From Paracoccaceae bacterium (GTDB lineage Bacteria; Pseudomonadota; Alphaproteobacteria; Rhodobacterales; Rhodobacteraceae), in NCBI GenBank assembly GCA_007131945.1, contig SLPP01000135.1, positions 1-12,077 on the forward strand: a DNA stretch of 12,077 nt. Direction: 5' to 3'. Made by a program: the position numbers and the translations under genes. The notes below the pieces were generated by a model. It was not told the DNA's origin, did no database searches, and worked only from the letters and a program-made list of their open reading frames with translations. Every line of letters starts with the position of its first letter. The first letter of the stretch is position 1. Shown in pieces: positions 1 through 6,414 of the stretch.

Positions 1-237
1 ATCGTCGACATGACCGGCGACCGCTCGCCGATCATCTCGAAGACGCCGCTCGGCAACTGCTTCATCAACTGCGGCTGGGGCACCGGCGGGTTCAAGGCGA
101 CGCCCGGCTCGGGCTGGGCGATGGCGGAGCTGATCGCCAGGGGCGAGCCGGGTCCGCTGGCCGAGGCGTTCAGCATGTACCGCTTCCGCGAGGGGCGGTT
201 CATCGACGAGAGCGTCGCCGCGGGGGTGGCGCATTGA
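1..237 (+). CDS. soxB: Sarcosine oxidase subunit beta, C-terminal end (5' truncated)
   Basis: The first codon of the window is already in frame, so this is the last 78 residues of a longer protein (the family is about 415 residues). The visible part carries the SoxB C-terminal signature: a DRSPIISKTP stretch followed by NCGWGTGGFKATPGSG, which closes the FAD-binding fold of the DadA/DAO family, and a final DRF-like segment (here YRFREGRFIDE). SoxB is the flavoprotein subunit of heterotetrameric sarcosine oxidase that binds covalent FMN and takes part in oxidation of sarcosine to glycine, formaldehyde equivalents and H2O2 in the cytoplasm. The flavin-linkage His and the N-terminal Rossmann motif lie outside the window. 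Normally soxD follows directly; here about 0.8 kb with two small genes intervenes. Identification is based on motif memory plus the downstream soxDAG genes and is strong. Confidence 0.95.
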   Translation: MVDMTGDRSPIISKTPLGNCFINCGWGTGGFKATPGSGWAMAELIARGEPGPLAEAFSMYRFREGRFIDESVAAGVAH

Positions 238-307
238 TGGCGTGGTCGGCGGGACCCTGCCGGCGGAGCGGATCTTTCCGGAACCGGGGCGCGGGTAGCT
301 GGGTTGG

Positions 308-329
308 CGTGGTGAACGCAGTCACCACG
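308..329 (+). promoter_or_regulatory. Perfect 8-bp inverted repeat just before the ribosome site of the 122-residue protein
   Basis: The arms CGTGGTGA (308-315) and TCACCACG (322-329) are exact reverse complements around a 6-base loop, ACGCAG. The ribosome site GGAGGAG (about 329-335) abuts the right arm, and the start codon follows at 341. It could be a DNA operator for a dimeric repressor or an RNA hairpin that controls access to the ribosome site. No T-run follows, so it is unlikely to be the terminator of soxB. The palindrome is read directly; the function is inferred. Confidence 0.5.
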
Positions 330-340
330 GAGGAGCGACC

Positions 341-709
341 ATGGCCCCCGAACACGACACCAGGCCGCCGCGCGACGCGCACAAGTCCAGCCCACCGGAG
401 GCGCACCGTCCCGACCGCGACGCCAGTGAACGCCGCGACCGACACGCCGAAACGCCCCTGCCGCCGCCTTATGAACCGGCCCCGCGTCGCCGCAGTATCG
501 GGACGGTTGCCGTCATCGTGGTGGTCGTTGTCGCGGCGGCCGTGGTGCTCTTCAGCCTCGGCACCTCGCCCGACCAGACCGAGCCGGCGCCGCTACCGGG
601 TGCAACCGCGCCGGCCGACGAGATCCCGCCTGCCGTGGCTCCTGCCGACGAAACCGTACCGCCCGAGCCCATCGCACCCGCGACCGGGGAGCCCGCACCC
701 GCCGATTGA
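341..709 (+). CDS. Small single-pass membrane protein with charged head and Pro/Ala/Glu-rich tail
   Basis: A 122-residue protein of unknown function. Residues 1-51 are strongly hydrophilic and rich in Arg, Asp, Glu, His and Pro, with a predicted coil-like polar head. Residues 49-51 are an Arg triplet just before a single hydrophobic helix (about 53-73, a run of Val/Ala/Ile). Residues 75-122 are a low-complexity Pro/Ala/Glu/Thr tail with recurring PADE and PA units. By the positive-inside rule the Arg-rich head is cytoplasmic and the acidic tail periplasmic. There are no Cys and no recognisable enzymatic motif. The start ATG is supported by a strong GGAGGAG site about 6 bases upstream. It sits inside what is normally a contiguous soxB-soxD junction, 103 bases after soxB and 84 bases before the next small membrane gene. 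I recall similar small anchored proteins in Rhodobacterales but no assigned role. Confidence 0.72.
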   Translation: MAPEHDTRPPRDAHKSSPPEAHRPDRDASERRDRHAETPLPPPYEPAPRRRSIGTVAVIVVVVVAAAVVLFSLGTSPDQTEPAPLPGATAPADEIPPAVAPADETVPPEPIAPATGEPAPAD

Positions 710-760
710 GCGTCCCACCGCCTCCGGCTCGTGGAACCGCGTCGCGGTCGCGAACGTTCC

Positions 761-775
761 CCTTGCAACGCAAGG
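761..775 (+). promoter_or_regulatory. Perfect 6-bp inverted repeat before the 51-residue protein
   Basis: CCTTGC (761-766) and GCAAGG (770-775) are exact reverse complements around the triplet AAC, 18 bases upstream of the start codon at 794 and just ahead of the ribosome site at 782-785. Such a short perfect stem fits an operator half-site pair or a small leader hairpin. A second palindrome, TCGCG-GT-CGCGA, lies just upstream at 742-753. The sequence is clear; the role is inferred. Confidence 0.35.
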
Positions 776-793
776 AAACACGGAGCGCGACAC

Positions 794-949
794 ATGGCAC
801 GGGACAACGCATCGGGCCGCGGGGCCCTCGGCTTCATCCTCGGGGCGCTGGTCGTCGTCGTGGCCGGCCTCGTCTGGTATATCGCGACCGACGGGCAGCC
901 CTTCGGCGGCGGCAACGAGGCCAGCATCACCATCGAACTGCCCGACTGA
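794..949 (+). CDS. 51-residue single-pass membrane protein
   Basis: This short gene encodes a polar N-terminus (MARDNASGRG), one hydrophobic helix at about residues 12-30 (ALGFILGALVVVVAGLVWYI) and a short external tail that ends in the strand-like ITIELPD. The start at 794 is preferred over an upstream in-frame GTG at 731 because CGGAG (781-785) lies 8 bases before it and because the extra residues from 731 would be a charged, low-quality leader. I recall alphaproteobacterial proteins of the same design (polar head, Val-rich helix, tail with alternating hydrophobic residues such as VDIDIELP); their function is unknown. It shares its single-helix topology with the neighbouring 122-residue protein, but I see no clear sequence relationship. 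It lies between soxB and soxD, possibly in a transcription unit with its upstream neighbour, and is followed by a strong hairpin. Confidence 0.7.
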   Translation: MARDNASGRGALGFILGALVVVVAGLVWYIATDGQPFGGGNEASITIELPD

Positions 950-983
950 GCCGCGGGCGACAGCATCAGTTCCTCCCTGCACT

Positions 984-1017
984 GCCGGGCCGGCCATCGC
1001 GCCGTGCCCGGCCCTTT
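984..1017 (+). terminator. Possible terminator-like hairpin before soxD
   Basis: GCCGGGC (984-990) pairs with GCCCGGC (1006-1012). The stem continues as CGGC (991-994) with GCCG (1001-1004), leaving one bulged T at 1005 and a six-base loop. The hairpin is followed by CCCTTT (1013-1017 end in TTT), which is a short tract for an intrinsic terminator. It could attenuate transcription from the small membrane genes into soxD, or act as an mRNA-stabilising or processing element in the sox transcript. It lies 38 bases upstream of the soxD start. Confidence 0.45.
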
Positions 1018-1054
1018 CGCATGCGCGCGCGCGCGCCGTTCCGAAGGCCGTTCC

Positions 1055-1378
1055 ATGCTGCTTCTGACTTGCCCCCATTGCGGCACCGCCGCCGAGGAGA
1101 CCGAGTTCGCCAATGGCGGCGAGGCGCATCTGAAGCGCTTCGGCCCGGGCTCGCCGGACGCCGATTTCGAGGCCTACATGTTCAACCGCAAGAATCCGCG
1201 CGGCGTGCATTTCGAGCGCTGGCGCCATGCCTATGGCTGCGGCAAGTGGTTCATCGCCGCGCGCTGCACGGTGACGCTCGAGGTCTTCGCGACCTATCCG
1301 GCGCAGGTGACCGAGCCGCCGGAGGACGTGGTGAAGGCGATCAGGGCGAAGCGGCCGGACTGGGAGGGCTGGGCATGA
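1055..1378 (+). CDS. soxD: Sarcosine oxidase subunit delta
   Basis: A 107-residue zinc-binding small subunit of heterotetrameric sarcosine oxidase. The N-terminus MLLLTCPHCG gives the Cys6-x2-Cys9 pair, and His58 and Cys62 in WRHAYGCGKW supply the other two ligands, matching the Cys2-His-Cys zinc site of the family. The body around EFANGGEAHLKRFG and the FNRKNPRG segment is typical. The ATG at 1055 is chosen because it has a GAAGG ribosome site 7 bases upstream and gives the usual family start; an in-frame GTG at 1004 would begin inside the upstream hairpin. The stop overlaps the soxA start (ATGA), which implies translational coupling with soxA. SoxD is a structural subunit that helps hold the complex; it has no catalytic role of its own. 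Confidence 0.95.
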   Translation: MLLLTCPHCGTAAEETEFANGGEAHLKRFGPGSPDADFEAYMFNRKNPRGVHFERWRHAYGCGKWFIAARCTVTLEVFATYPAQVTEPPEDVVKAIRAKRPDWEGWA

Positions 1379-4300
1379 GCCATCGTCTGGACCGGGGCGG
1401 TCGCCTGATCGACCGCACGAAGCGGCTCGATTTCACCTTCAACGGCAAGCGCATGCAGGGCTATGCCGGCGACACGCTGGCCGCGGCGCTGCTCGCCTCC
1501 GACCAGATGCTGGTCGGGCGGTCCTTCAAGTACCACCGCCCGCGCGGCATCGTCGCCTCGGGCGCCGAGGAGCCGAACGCGCTGGTGGGCCTCGGTGAGG
1601 AGCCGCGGTTCGAGCCGAACCAGCGCACGACGACGACCGAGCTCTTCGCCGGCGCGAAAATGGTCAGTCAGAATCACTGGCCGAGCCTGGAGCACGACAT
1701 CGGCGCGGTGAACAACGCCTTCGCGCGGTTCCTGACGGCGGGTTTCTACTACAAGATGTTCATCCATCCGCGCCCGTTCTGGAAGCATGTCTACGAGCCC
1801 TTCATCCGCCGGACGGCGGGGCTCGGCCGCGCGCCCGAGGCCGAGACGGTCGATGCCGACCGCTACGAGCAGATCCACGCCTTCGCCGACGTGCTGGTGA
1901 TCGGCGGCGGCATCGCCGGCATCGCCGCGGCGCGCGCGGCGGCCGAGGCGGGCAGGCGGGTGATCCTCTGCGAACAGGCGGCGCATTGGGGCGGGCGCGC
2001 ACCGGTCGATGGCGTGGTGATCGAGGGGCAGGCGGCGGCCGACTGGGTCGAGGCGCAGATCGAGGCGCTGCGCGGCATGGCGAACGTGACGCTTCTGCCG
2101 CGGACGATGGGCGCAGGCGTGCACGACCACGGCTACGTGCTGGCCTATCAGCGCGTCGCCGACCACGAGCCCGGCGCAGACAAGCCCCGCCACCGGCTGT
2201 GGCGCATCCGCGCGGGCCGGACGATCACCGCCACCGGCGCCATCGAGCGGCCGCTCAGCTTCGCCGGCAACGACATCCCCGGCGTGATGCTGGCCAGCGC
2301 CATGCGCGACTACGCGGTCAACTGGGCCGTGGTGCCCGGAAAGCGAGTCGTCGTGGTGACCAACAACGACGACGCCTACCGCACCGCGATCGCGCTGCAC
2401 GAGGCCGGCGTCGCCGTCCGCGCCGTGATCGATGCCCGGCCCGCGGCCAGGGGCGCGCTGCCCGAGGCCGTGCGCGCCCGCGGCATCCGCGTCGCCACCG
2501 GCACCGCCATCCGCCGGGTCGAGGGCGGCAAGCGCGTCACCGCGGTCGAGCTTTGCGCGCAGGAAAGCGACGGGGCCGAGGCCAGCGAGCGCATCGAATG
2601 TGACGCGGTGGCCATGTCGGGCGGCTGGTCTCCGGTCGTGCATCTGTGGTCGCATTGCGGCGGCAGGCTACTCTGGGACGAGGCGCAGGCCAGCTTCCGC
2701 CCCGATCCCGACCGCCCGCCGCTGGGCCATGACGGCGCGGGGTTCGTGATCGCCGCCGGCAGCGCCAATGGCGCGATGCTGGCGGATACGGTCCTGGCGG
2801 ACGGGCACGAGGCCGGGCAGAAGGCCGCCGGTGCGAAGAAGAAGTCCCGCGCGCCGAAGGCCGAGGCGGAGGAAGAGGAACCGCTTGCCCCGGTCTGGAT
2901 GATGCCGGCGCGCGCCGGCTACAAGCTGCGCATGAAGATGTGGCTCGACCCGCAGAACGACGTGAAGGTCTCGGACATCCAGCTCGCCGCGCGCGAGGGC
3001 TACGAATCGGTCGAGCACGCCAAGCGCTACACGACGCTGGGCATGGCGACCGATCAGGGAAAGATGAGCAACATCAATGGCCTGGCGATCCTCGCCGACG
3101 CGTTGGGCCGGCCGATTCCGCAGGTCGGCACCACCACCTTCCGCCCGCCCTGGACCCCGATCTCGATGGGCGCGATCGCGGGCGAGGCGCGCGGACCCCT
3201 CTTCCAGCCGCTGCGCCGCACGCCTCTGCACGACTGGCACGAGGCGAACGGCGCCGACTGGGAGCCGGTGGGCCAGTGGCGGCGGCCCTATTGCTACCGG
3301 CGCGCGGGCGAGTCCCGCCATGACGCGGTGATGCGCGAGGTGAAGCAGACGCGCGAGAGCCTCGGGCTGCTCGACGCCTCGACGCTGGGCAAGATCGTGG
3401 TCAGGGGACCCGATGCCGGCCGCTTCATGGACATGCTCTACACCAACATGATGAGCACCCTGAAGCCGGGCAAGTGCCGCTACGGGCTGATGTGCAACGA
3501 GAACGGGTTTCTTTTCGACGACGGCGTCGTCGCGCGGCTTTCCGACGACGCCTTCCTCTGCCACACGACCAGCGGAGGGGCCGACCGCGTCCATGCCTGG
3601 ATGGAGGACTGGCTGCAATGCGAATGGTGGGACTGGAAGGTCCATGTGGTGAACCTGACCGAGCAGTTCGCGCAGATCGCCGTCGTCGGCCCGAACGCCC
3701 GCAAGGTGTTGGAAAGGCTCGGCACCGATATCGACCTGAGCCGCGAGGCGCTGCCCTTCATGGACTGGCGCGAGGGGCGGCTCGCCGGAATGCCGGCGCG
3801 GGTCTTCCGCATCTCGTTCTCGGGTGAGTTGAGCTACGAGATCGCGGTCCCGGCGGGGCATGGCCTGGCGCTCTGGGACCGGCTGATCGAGGCCGGGGCC
3901 GAGTTCGGCGCGATGCCCTACGGCACGGAAGCCCTGCACATCATGCGCGCCGAGAAGGGCTTCATCATGATCGGCGACGAGACCGACGGCACGGTGATCC
4001 CGCAGGACCTCGGCCTCGACTGGGCGGTCTCGAAGAAGAAGGCCGACTTCCTCGGCAAGCGCGGCATGGAGCGCGAGGCGATGGTCGCGCCCGAGCGCTG
4101 GAGCCTCGTCGGGCTGGAAACCGTCGACGGCTCGGTCCTGCCACACGCGGCGCTGGCACCGCTGGAGGGCGAGAACGCCAACGGCCAGCGCAAGACGCAG
4201 GGGCGCGTCACCTCGACCTACCATTCGCCGACGCTCGGCCGCGGCATCGCGCTGGGACTGGTGCATCGCGGGCGCGAACGCATGGGTGAGGTGATCGAAT

Positions 4301-4386
4301 TTCGCGGTGACGGCGGGCGGATGATCGCAGCGAAGATCGTCGAGACCTGTTTCCACGACAAGGCGGGAGAGAAGCAGCATGTCTGA
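1375..4386 (+). CDS. soxA: Sarcosine oxidase subunit alpha
   Basis: A 1003-residue protein, the normal length for the large subunit. Domain order: an N-terminal ferredoxin-like fold (about residues 15-100) with FKYHRPRGI and EEPNALV but no cluster cysteines, as usual in SoxA; a Rossmann NAD-binding domain starting at DVLVIGGGIAG (172-182); a central part with ATGAIERPLSFAGNDIPGVM; a charged linker (AKKKS to EEEE, about 487-502); the conserved QNDV segment (527-530) and TTLGMATDQGK (about 553-563); and a C-terminal aminomethyltransferase (GCV_T-like) half from about residue 616 that contains EKGFIMIGDETDGT and ends near 1000. This half binds tetrahydrofolate and converts the methyl carbon to 5,10-methylene-THF. 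The start overlaps soxD and the end overlaps soxG by 8 bases. The extended Lys/Glu linker is longer and more charged than I would expect, but the frame is intact throughout. Confidence 0.97.
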   Translation: MSHRLDRGGRLIDRTKRLDFTFNGKRMQGYAGDTLAAALLASDQMLVGRSFKYHRPRGIVASGAEEPNALVGLGEEPRFEPNQRTTTTELFAGAKMVSQNHWPSLEHDIGAVNNAFARFLTAGFYYKMFIHPRPFWKHVYEPFIRRTAGLGRAPEAETVDADRYEQIHAFADVLVIGGGIAGIAAARAAAEAGRRVILCEQAAHWGGRAPVDGVVIEGQAAADWVEAQIEALRGMANVTLLPRTMGAGVHDHGYVLAYQRVADHEPGADKPRHRLWRIRAGRTITATGAIERPLSFAGNDIPGVMLASAMRDYAVNWAVVPGKRVVVVTNNDDAYRTAIALHEAGVAVRAVIDARPAARGALPEAVRARGIRVATGTAIRRVEGGKRVTAVELCAQESDGAEASERIECDAVAMSGGWSPVVHLWSHCGGRLLWDEAQASFRPDPDRPPLGHDGAGFVIAAGSANGAMLADTVLADGHEAGQKAAGAKKKSRAPKAEAEEEEPLAPVWMMPARAGYKLRMKMWLDPQNDVKVSDIQLAAREGYESVEHAKRYTTLGMATDQGKMSNINGLAILADALGRPIPQVGTTTFRPPWTPISMGAIAGEARGPLFQPLRRTPLHDWHEANGADWEPVGQWRRPYCYRRAGESRHDAVMREVKQTRESLGLLDASTLGKIVVRGPDAGRFMDMLYTNMMSTLKPGKCRYGLMCNENGFLFDDGVVARLSDDAFLCHTTSGGADRVHAWMEDWLQCEWWDWKVHVVNLTEQFAQIAVVGPNARKVLERLGTDIDLSREALPFMDWREGRLAGMPARVFRISFSGELSYEIAVPAGHGLALWDRLIEAGAEFGAMPYGTEALHIMRAEKGFIMIGDETDGTVIPQDLGLDWAVSKKKADFLGKRGMEREAMVAPERWSLVGLETVDGSVLPHAALAPLEGENANGQRKTQGRVTSTYHSPTLGRGIALGLVHRGRERMGEVIEFRGDGGRMIAAKIVETCFHDKAGEKQHV

Positions 4387-4942
4387 ACCGGTAAGTGCGC
4401 TGCCCGGCGCGCGGTATGCGGGTCTGGTCAAGGTTGCCGAGGCGGGGCTGCGCGGCATGATCGTGCTGCGCGGCGACCTGGCGTCGAAAGCCGTGGCCAA
4501 GGCGGTCAAGGACGCGACCGGCATGCCGGTGCCCGAAACCCGTCGGATCGCGTTCGGCAAGGAGGCCGCGGTGGCCTGGATGGCGCCCGACGAGCTCCTG
4601 ATTCTGACCGATCACGCGGCCGTGGCGAAGACCGTCGCGAAGCTCGAGAAGGCGCTCGCCGGCGAATTCGCCACCGTCGCCGATGTCTCGGACGCGCGCG
4701 CGGTCTTCACGCTGACGGGGGTTCAGGCGCGCGACGTGCTGGCCAAGGCCTGCCCGGTCGATTTCGCCGACTTCCCCGTCGGCACGATCCGCCGCACCCG
4801 CGCCGCCCAGGTCGCCGCCGCCATCTGGCGCACGGAGGAGGACGCGTTCACGCTGGTCTGCTTCCGCTCGGTCGCGCGGTACATGTGGGATCTCCTGACG
4901 ACGCTCGCCCGCCCCGGCGGCGAGGTCGGCCTCTACCGCTGA
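4379..4942 (+). CDS. soxG: Sarcosine oxidase subunit gamma
   Basis: A 187-residue protein with the architecture of SoxG, a small relative of the aminomethyltransferase fold. Visible marks are the N-terminal MIVLRGDLAS region, the central AVAWMAPDELLILTD strand-turn, VADVSDARAVFTLTGVQARDVLAKACPVDF, and the C-terminal CFRSVARYMWDLL segment, all of which recur in the family. The ATG lies within the last codons of soxA (8-base overlap), so the two are translationally coupled. SoxG contributes to assembly of the soxBDAG tetramer and has no known independent catalysis. No folate gene such as purU or folD follows directly, whereas some bacteria place one there; the next gene is sodB with its own promoter. 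Identification is supported strongly by context and moderately by sequence. Confidence 0.93.
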   Translation: MSEPVSALPGARYAGLVKVAEAGLRGMIVLRGDLASKAVAKAVKDATGMPVPETRRIAFGKEAAVAWMAPDELLILTDHAAVAKTVAKLEKALAGEFATVADVSDARAVFTLTGVQARDVLAKACPVDFADFPVGTIRRTRAAQVAAAIWRTEEDAFTLVCFRSVARYMWDLLTTLARPGGEVGLYR

Positions 4943-4958
4943 AACCACTCCGGCGCCG

Positions 4959-5011
4959 CCGCGACCGCGCGCCGCCCACCGGCGAGCGCCCGCCGCGCCG
5001 GCCGGTCGCGG
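4959..5011 (+). repeat. 9-bp inverted repeat between soxG and sodB
   Basis: CCGCGACCG (4959-4967) is the exact reverse complement of CGGTCGCGG (5003-5011). The 35 bases between the arms are themselves G+C-rich and could fold further. No T-run follows, so a classical terminator for the sox operon is not evident. The right arm ends three bases before the predicted sodB -35 box at 5014, so the element could also be an operator. It is a weak call because such G+C-rich sequence easily forms chance repeats. Confidence 0.35.
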
Positions 5012-5013
5012 GC

Positions 5014-5043
5014 TTGACCTTTGCCTCGCGCGCCCCCTTATCT
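5014..5043 (+). promoter_or_regulatory. Probable housekeeping-type promoter of sodB
   Basis: TTGACC at 5014-5019 and TTATCT at 5038-5043 are separated by 18 bases, close to the sigma-70 consensus. Downstream, the leader is A-rich (AAAGCAACACCAACAAC) and has the ribosome site GGGGGA (5068-5073) six bases before the ATG at 5079. The drop in G+C relative to the surrounding sequence and the position 35 bases before the start codon support the call. Confidence 0.6.
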
Positions 5044-5078
5044 TCACCTGAAAGCAACACCAACAACGGGGGAAAACC

Positions 5079-5681
5079 ATGTCTTTCACGCTTCCCGATC
5101 TGCCCTATTCCCACGACGCGCTGGCCGGGCTCGGCATGAGCCGCGAGACGCTGGAATACCACCACGACATCCACCACAAGGCCTATGTCGACAACGGCAA
5201 CAAGCTGATCTCCGGAACCGAATGGGAGGGCAAGTCGCTCGAGGATATCGTCCGCGGCACCTACCAGGCCGGCGCCGTGGCGCAGAACGGCATCTTCAAC
5301 AACGCCTCCCAGCACTGGAACCACAACCAGTTCTGGGAATGGATGGGTCCCGGCGAGAACAAGAAGATGCCGGGCGCGCTGGAGAAGGCGCTGACCGACG
5401 CCTTCGGCTCGGTCGACAAGTTCAAGGAAGAATTCGCCGCCGCCGGTGCGGGCCAGTTCGGCTCGGGCTGGTGCTGGCTGGTCAAGGATGCCGACGGCAG
5501 CCTGAAGGTCACCAAGACCGAGAACGGCGTCAACCCGCTCTGCTTCGGCCAGCCCGCGCTTCTCGGCTGCGACGTCTGGGAGCACAGCTACTACATCGAC
5601 TTCCGCAACAAGCGCCCGGCCTATCTGCAGAACTTCCTCGAGAAGCTGGTCAACTGGGAGGCGGTCGCCGCCCGCCTCTGA
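5079..5681 (+). CDS. sodB: Superoxide dismutase, iron type
   Basis: A 200-residue enzyme that converts superoxide to O2 and H2O2, probably in the cytoplasm since no signal peptide is present. It begins with the family start MSFTLPDLPY. Metal ligands can be placed by motif: His28 in LEYHHDIHH, His82 in NNASQHWNHNQFW, and Asp165 and His169 in DVWEHSYY. Gln78, in the helix with the His82 ligand, is the position that supports the Fe-type second sphere, so the iron enzyme is favoured over the manganese form, though cambialistic use is possible. GSGWCWLV (128-135) and FLEKLVNWE near the end are also typical. The gene has its own promoter and terminator, so it is independent of the upstream sox operon. 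Its product could matter there because the oxidase makes H2O2, but SOD itself does not remove H2O2, so I infer no direct metabolic link. Confidence 0.96.
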   Translation: MSFTLPDLPYSHDALAGLGMSRETLEYHHDIHHKAYVDNGNKLISGTEWEGKSLEDIVRGTYQAGAVAQNGIFNNASQHWNHNQFWEWMGPGENKKMPGALEKALTDAFGSVDKFKEEFAAAGAGQFGSGWCWLVKDADGSLKVTKTENGVNPLCFGQPALLGCDVWEHSYYIDFRNKRPAYLQNFLEKLVNWEAVAARL

Positions 5682-5699
5682 ACCGGCATGCACCGCCTG

Positions 5700-5743
5700 C
5701 GCCTCGCCCGGCCCACGCCGTCCGGGCGGGGCGTTCAGTCTTT
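5700..5743 (+). terminator. Intrinsic terminator after sodB
   Basis: CGCCTCGCCCGG (5700-5711) pairs with CCGGGCGGGGCG (5722-5733), with one T-G wobble and a 10-base loop. It is followed by the short T-containing tract TTCAGTCTTT (5734-5743). It begins 18 bases after the sodB stop and clearly separates sodB from the next gene. Confidence 0.7.
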
Positions 5744-5821
5744 GGTTAACGCCGCCGTGCCAGAGTGAAGGCTCCCGGCCGGAATCGATCCACCGGGCTG
5801 CCGACACTTTCGGGGGCGTTC

Positions 5822-6358
5822 ATGGACATGGCGGTCGTCACCCTTTCGCTTGCCGCGCTGGCCCTGGGCCTCGTCGCGCGCCTGCGCCTTCCGGCCCGCT
5901 GGGCGACATTCTGCTCGCACCTGCGCCGCGCGCACCGGCCGATCCGGCTCTTGCCCGGCGAACGGCCGCTGGCGCTGATACTGCCCGATCGCGAGCTCTG
6001 CCTCCTGCGCCTTGGGCTGACCGTCGTGGTGCTGGCCGCGGCGCTCCGGCTCGTCGCGCCGGGGGGCGATGTGGACGGCGTGCCGCCTCTGGCGCTGTTC
6101 GCCGCGTTCGTCGCGGTGCCGGTGCTGGTCGAGGGGCTGCGCGCGGCGCGCGGCGGCTGGCTGGTCACCGACCGGCGGCTGATCGCGCGGTCCGGGGCGT
6201 CGATCCCGCTCGCCGCGCTGCGCCGCATCGCCGTCGGCCCGACCGCGCTGGTGATCGAGGCGGGCGACGCGCGCCGCTTCGCGCTCTCGGGCCTCGTCAA
6301 TCCGCGCGCCGCGGCGCGGCTGATCCTCGACGTCGCCCGCGGTCGCGAACGGGAGTAG
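5822..6358 (+). CDS. Bacterial PH-domain membrane protein
   Basis: A 178-residue protein. Hydrophobic helices lie at about residues 4-20, 59-78 and 88-106. After them comes a cytoplasmic domain (about 112-172) with the bPH_2/DUF304-like order: WLVTDRRLIARSG, then IPLAALRRIAVG and SGLVNPRAAARLIL. This family has a PH-like beta sandwich and is membrane-tethered; its ligand is not established, so no reaction can be given. The segment LLPGERPLALI (43-53) resembles the short leader often seen before the first helix in this family. The ATG at 5822 is chosen for the GGGGG ribosome site 5 bases upstream; a GTG at 5765 would add 19 polar residues and lies right after the sodB terminator. It reads toward the PyrX-like gene 56 bases downstream, suggesting a shared cluster with plsY. 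Function is inferred from fold only. Confidence 0.75.
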   Translation: MDMAVVTLSLAALALGLVARLRLPARWATFCSHLRRAHRPIRLLPGERPLALILPDRELCLLRLGLTVVVLAAALRLVAPGGDVDGVPPLALFAAFVAVPVLVEGLRAARGGWLVTDRRLIARSGASIPLAALRRIAVGPTALVIEAGDARRFALSGLVNPRAAARLILDVARGRERE

Positions 6359-6414
6359 CGCAGCCCGCGCCCGCCCGCTATAAGCCGCCGGCACAGGCAA
6401 GCGGCGAGGCGCGG

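Noticed and set aside
1018..1036. Alternating CG tract as a microsatellite or phase-variation switch
   Set aside because: It is outside the supported coding start of soxD and too short to argue for slippage control; kept only as a structural remark.
706..1374. A 223-residue in-frame extension upstream of soxA
   Set aside because: It overlaps soxD and the 51-residue gene in another frame, is Arg/Pro-rich as expected of an off-frame reading of high-GC DNA, and soxA has its natural start at 1375 overlapping the soxD stop.
2668..4560. A 630-residue open frame on the minus strand opposite soxA
   Set aside because: It is antisense to a clear enzyme gene and His/Arg/Ala-rich, and no family motif is visible; long antisense frames are common at this G+C.
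5745..5752. A second CtrA-type site at GGTTAACG after the sodB terminator
   Set aside because: Only one TTAA half is present; no second half lies at the required spacing.
6379..6384. TATAAG as a -10 box of the PyrX-like gene
   Set aside because: The hexamer is suggestive, but the matching -35 position reads TAGCGC, so a promoter cannot be supported from sequence alone.
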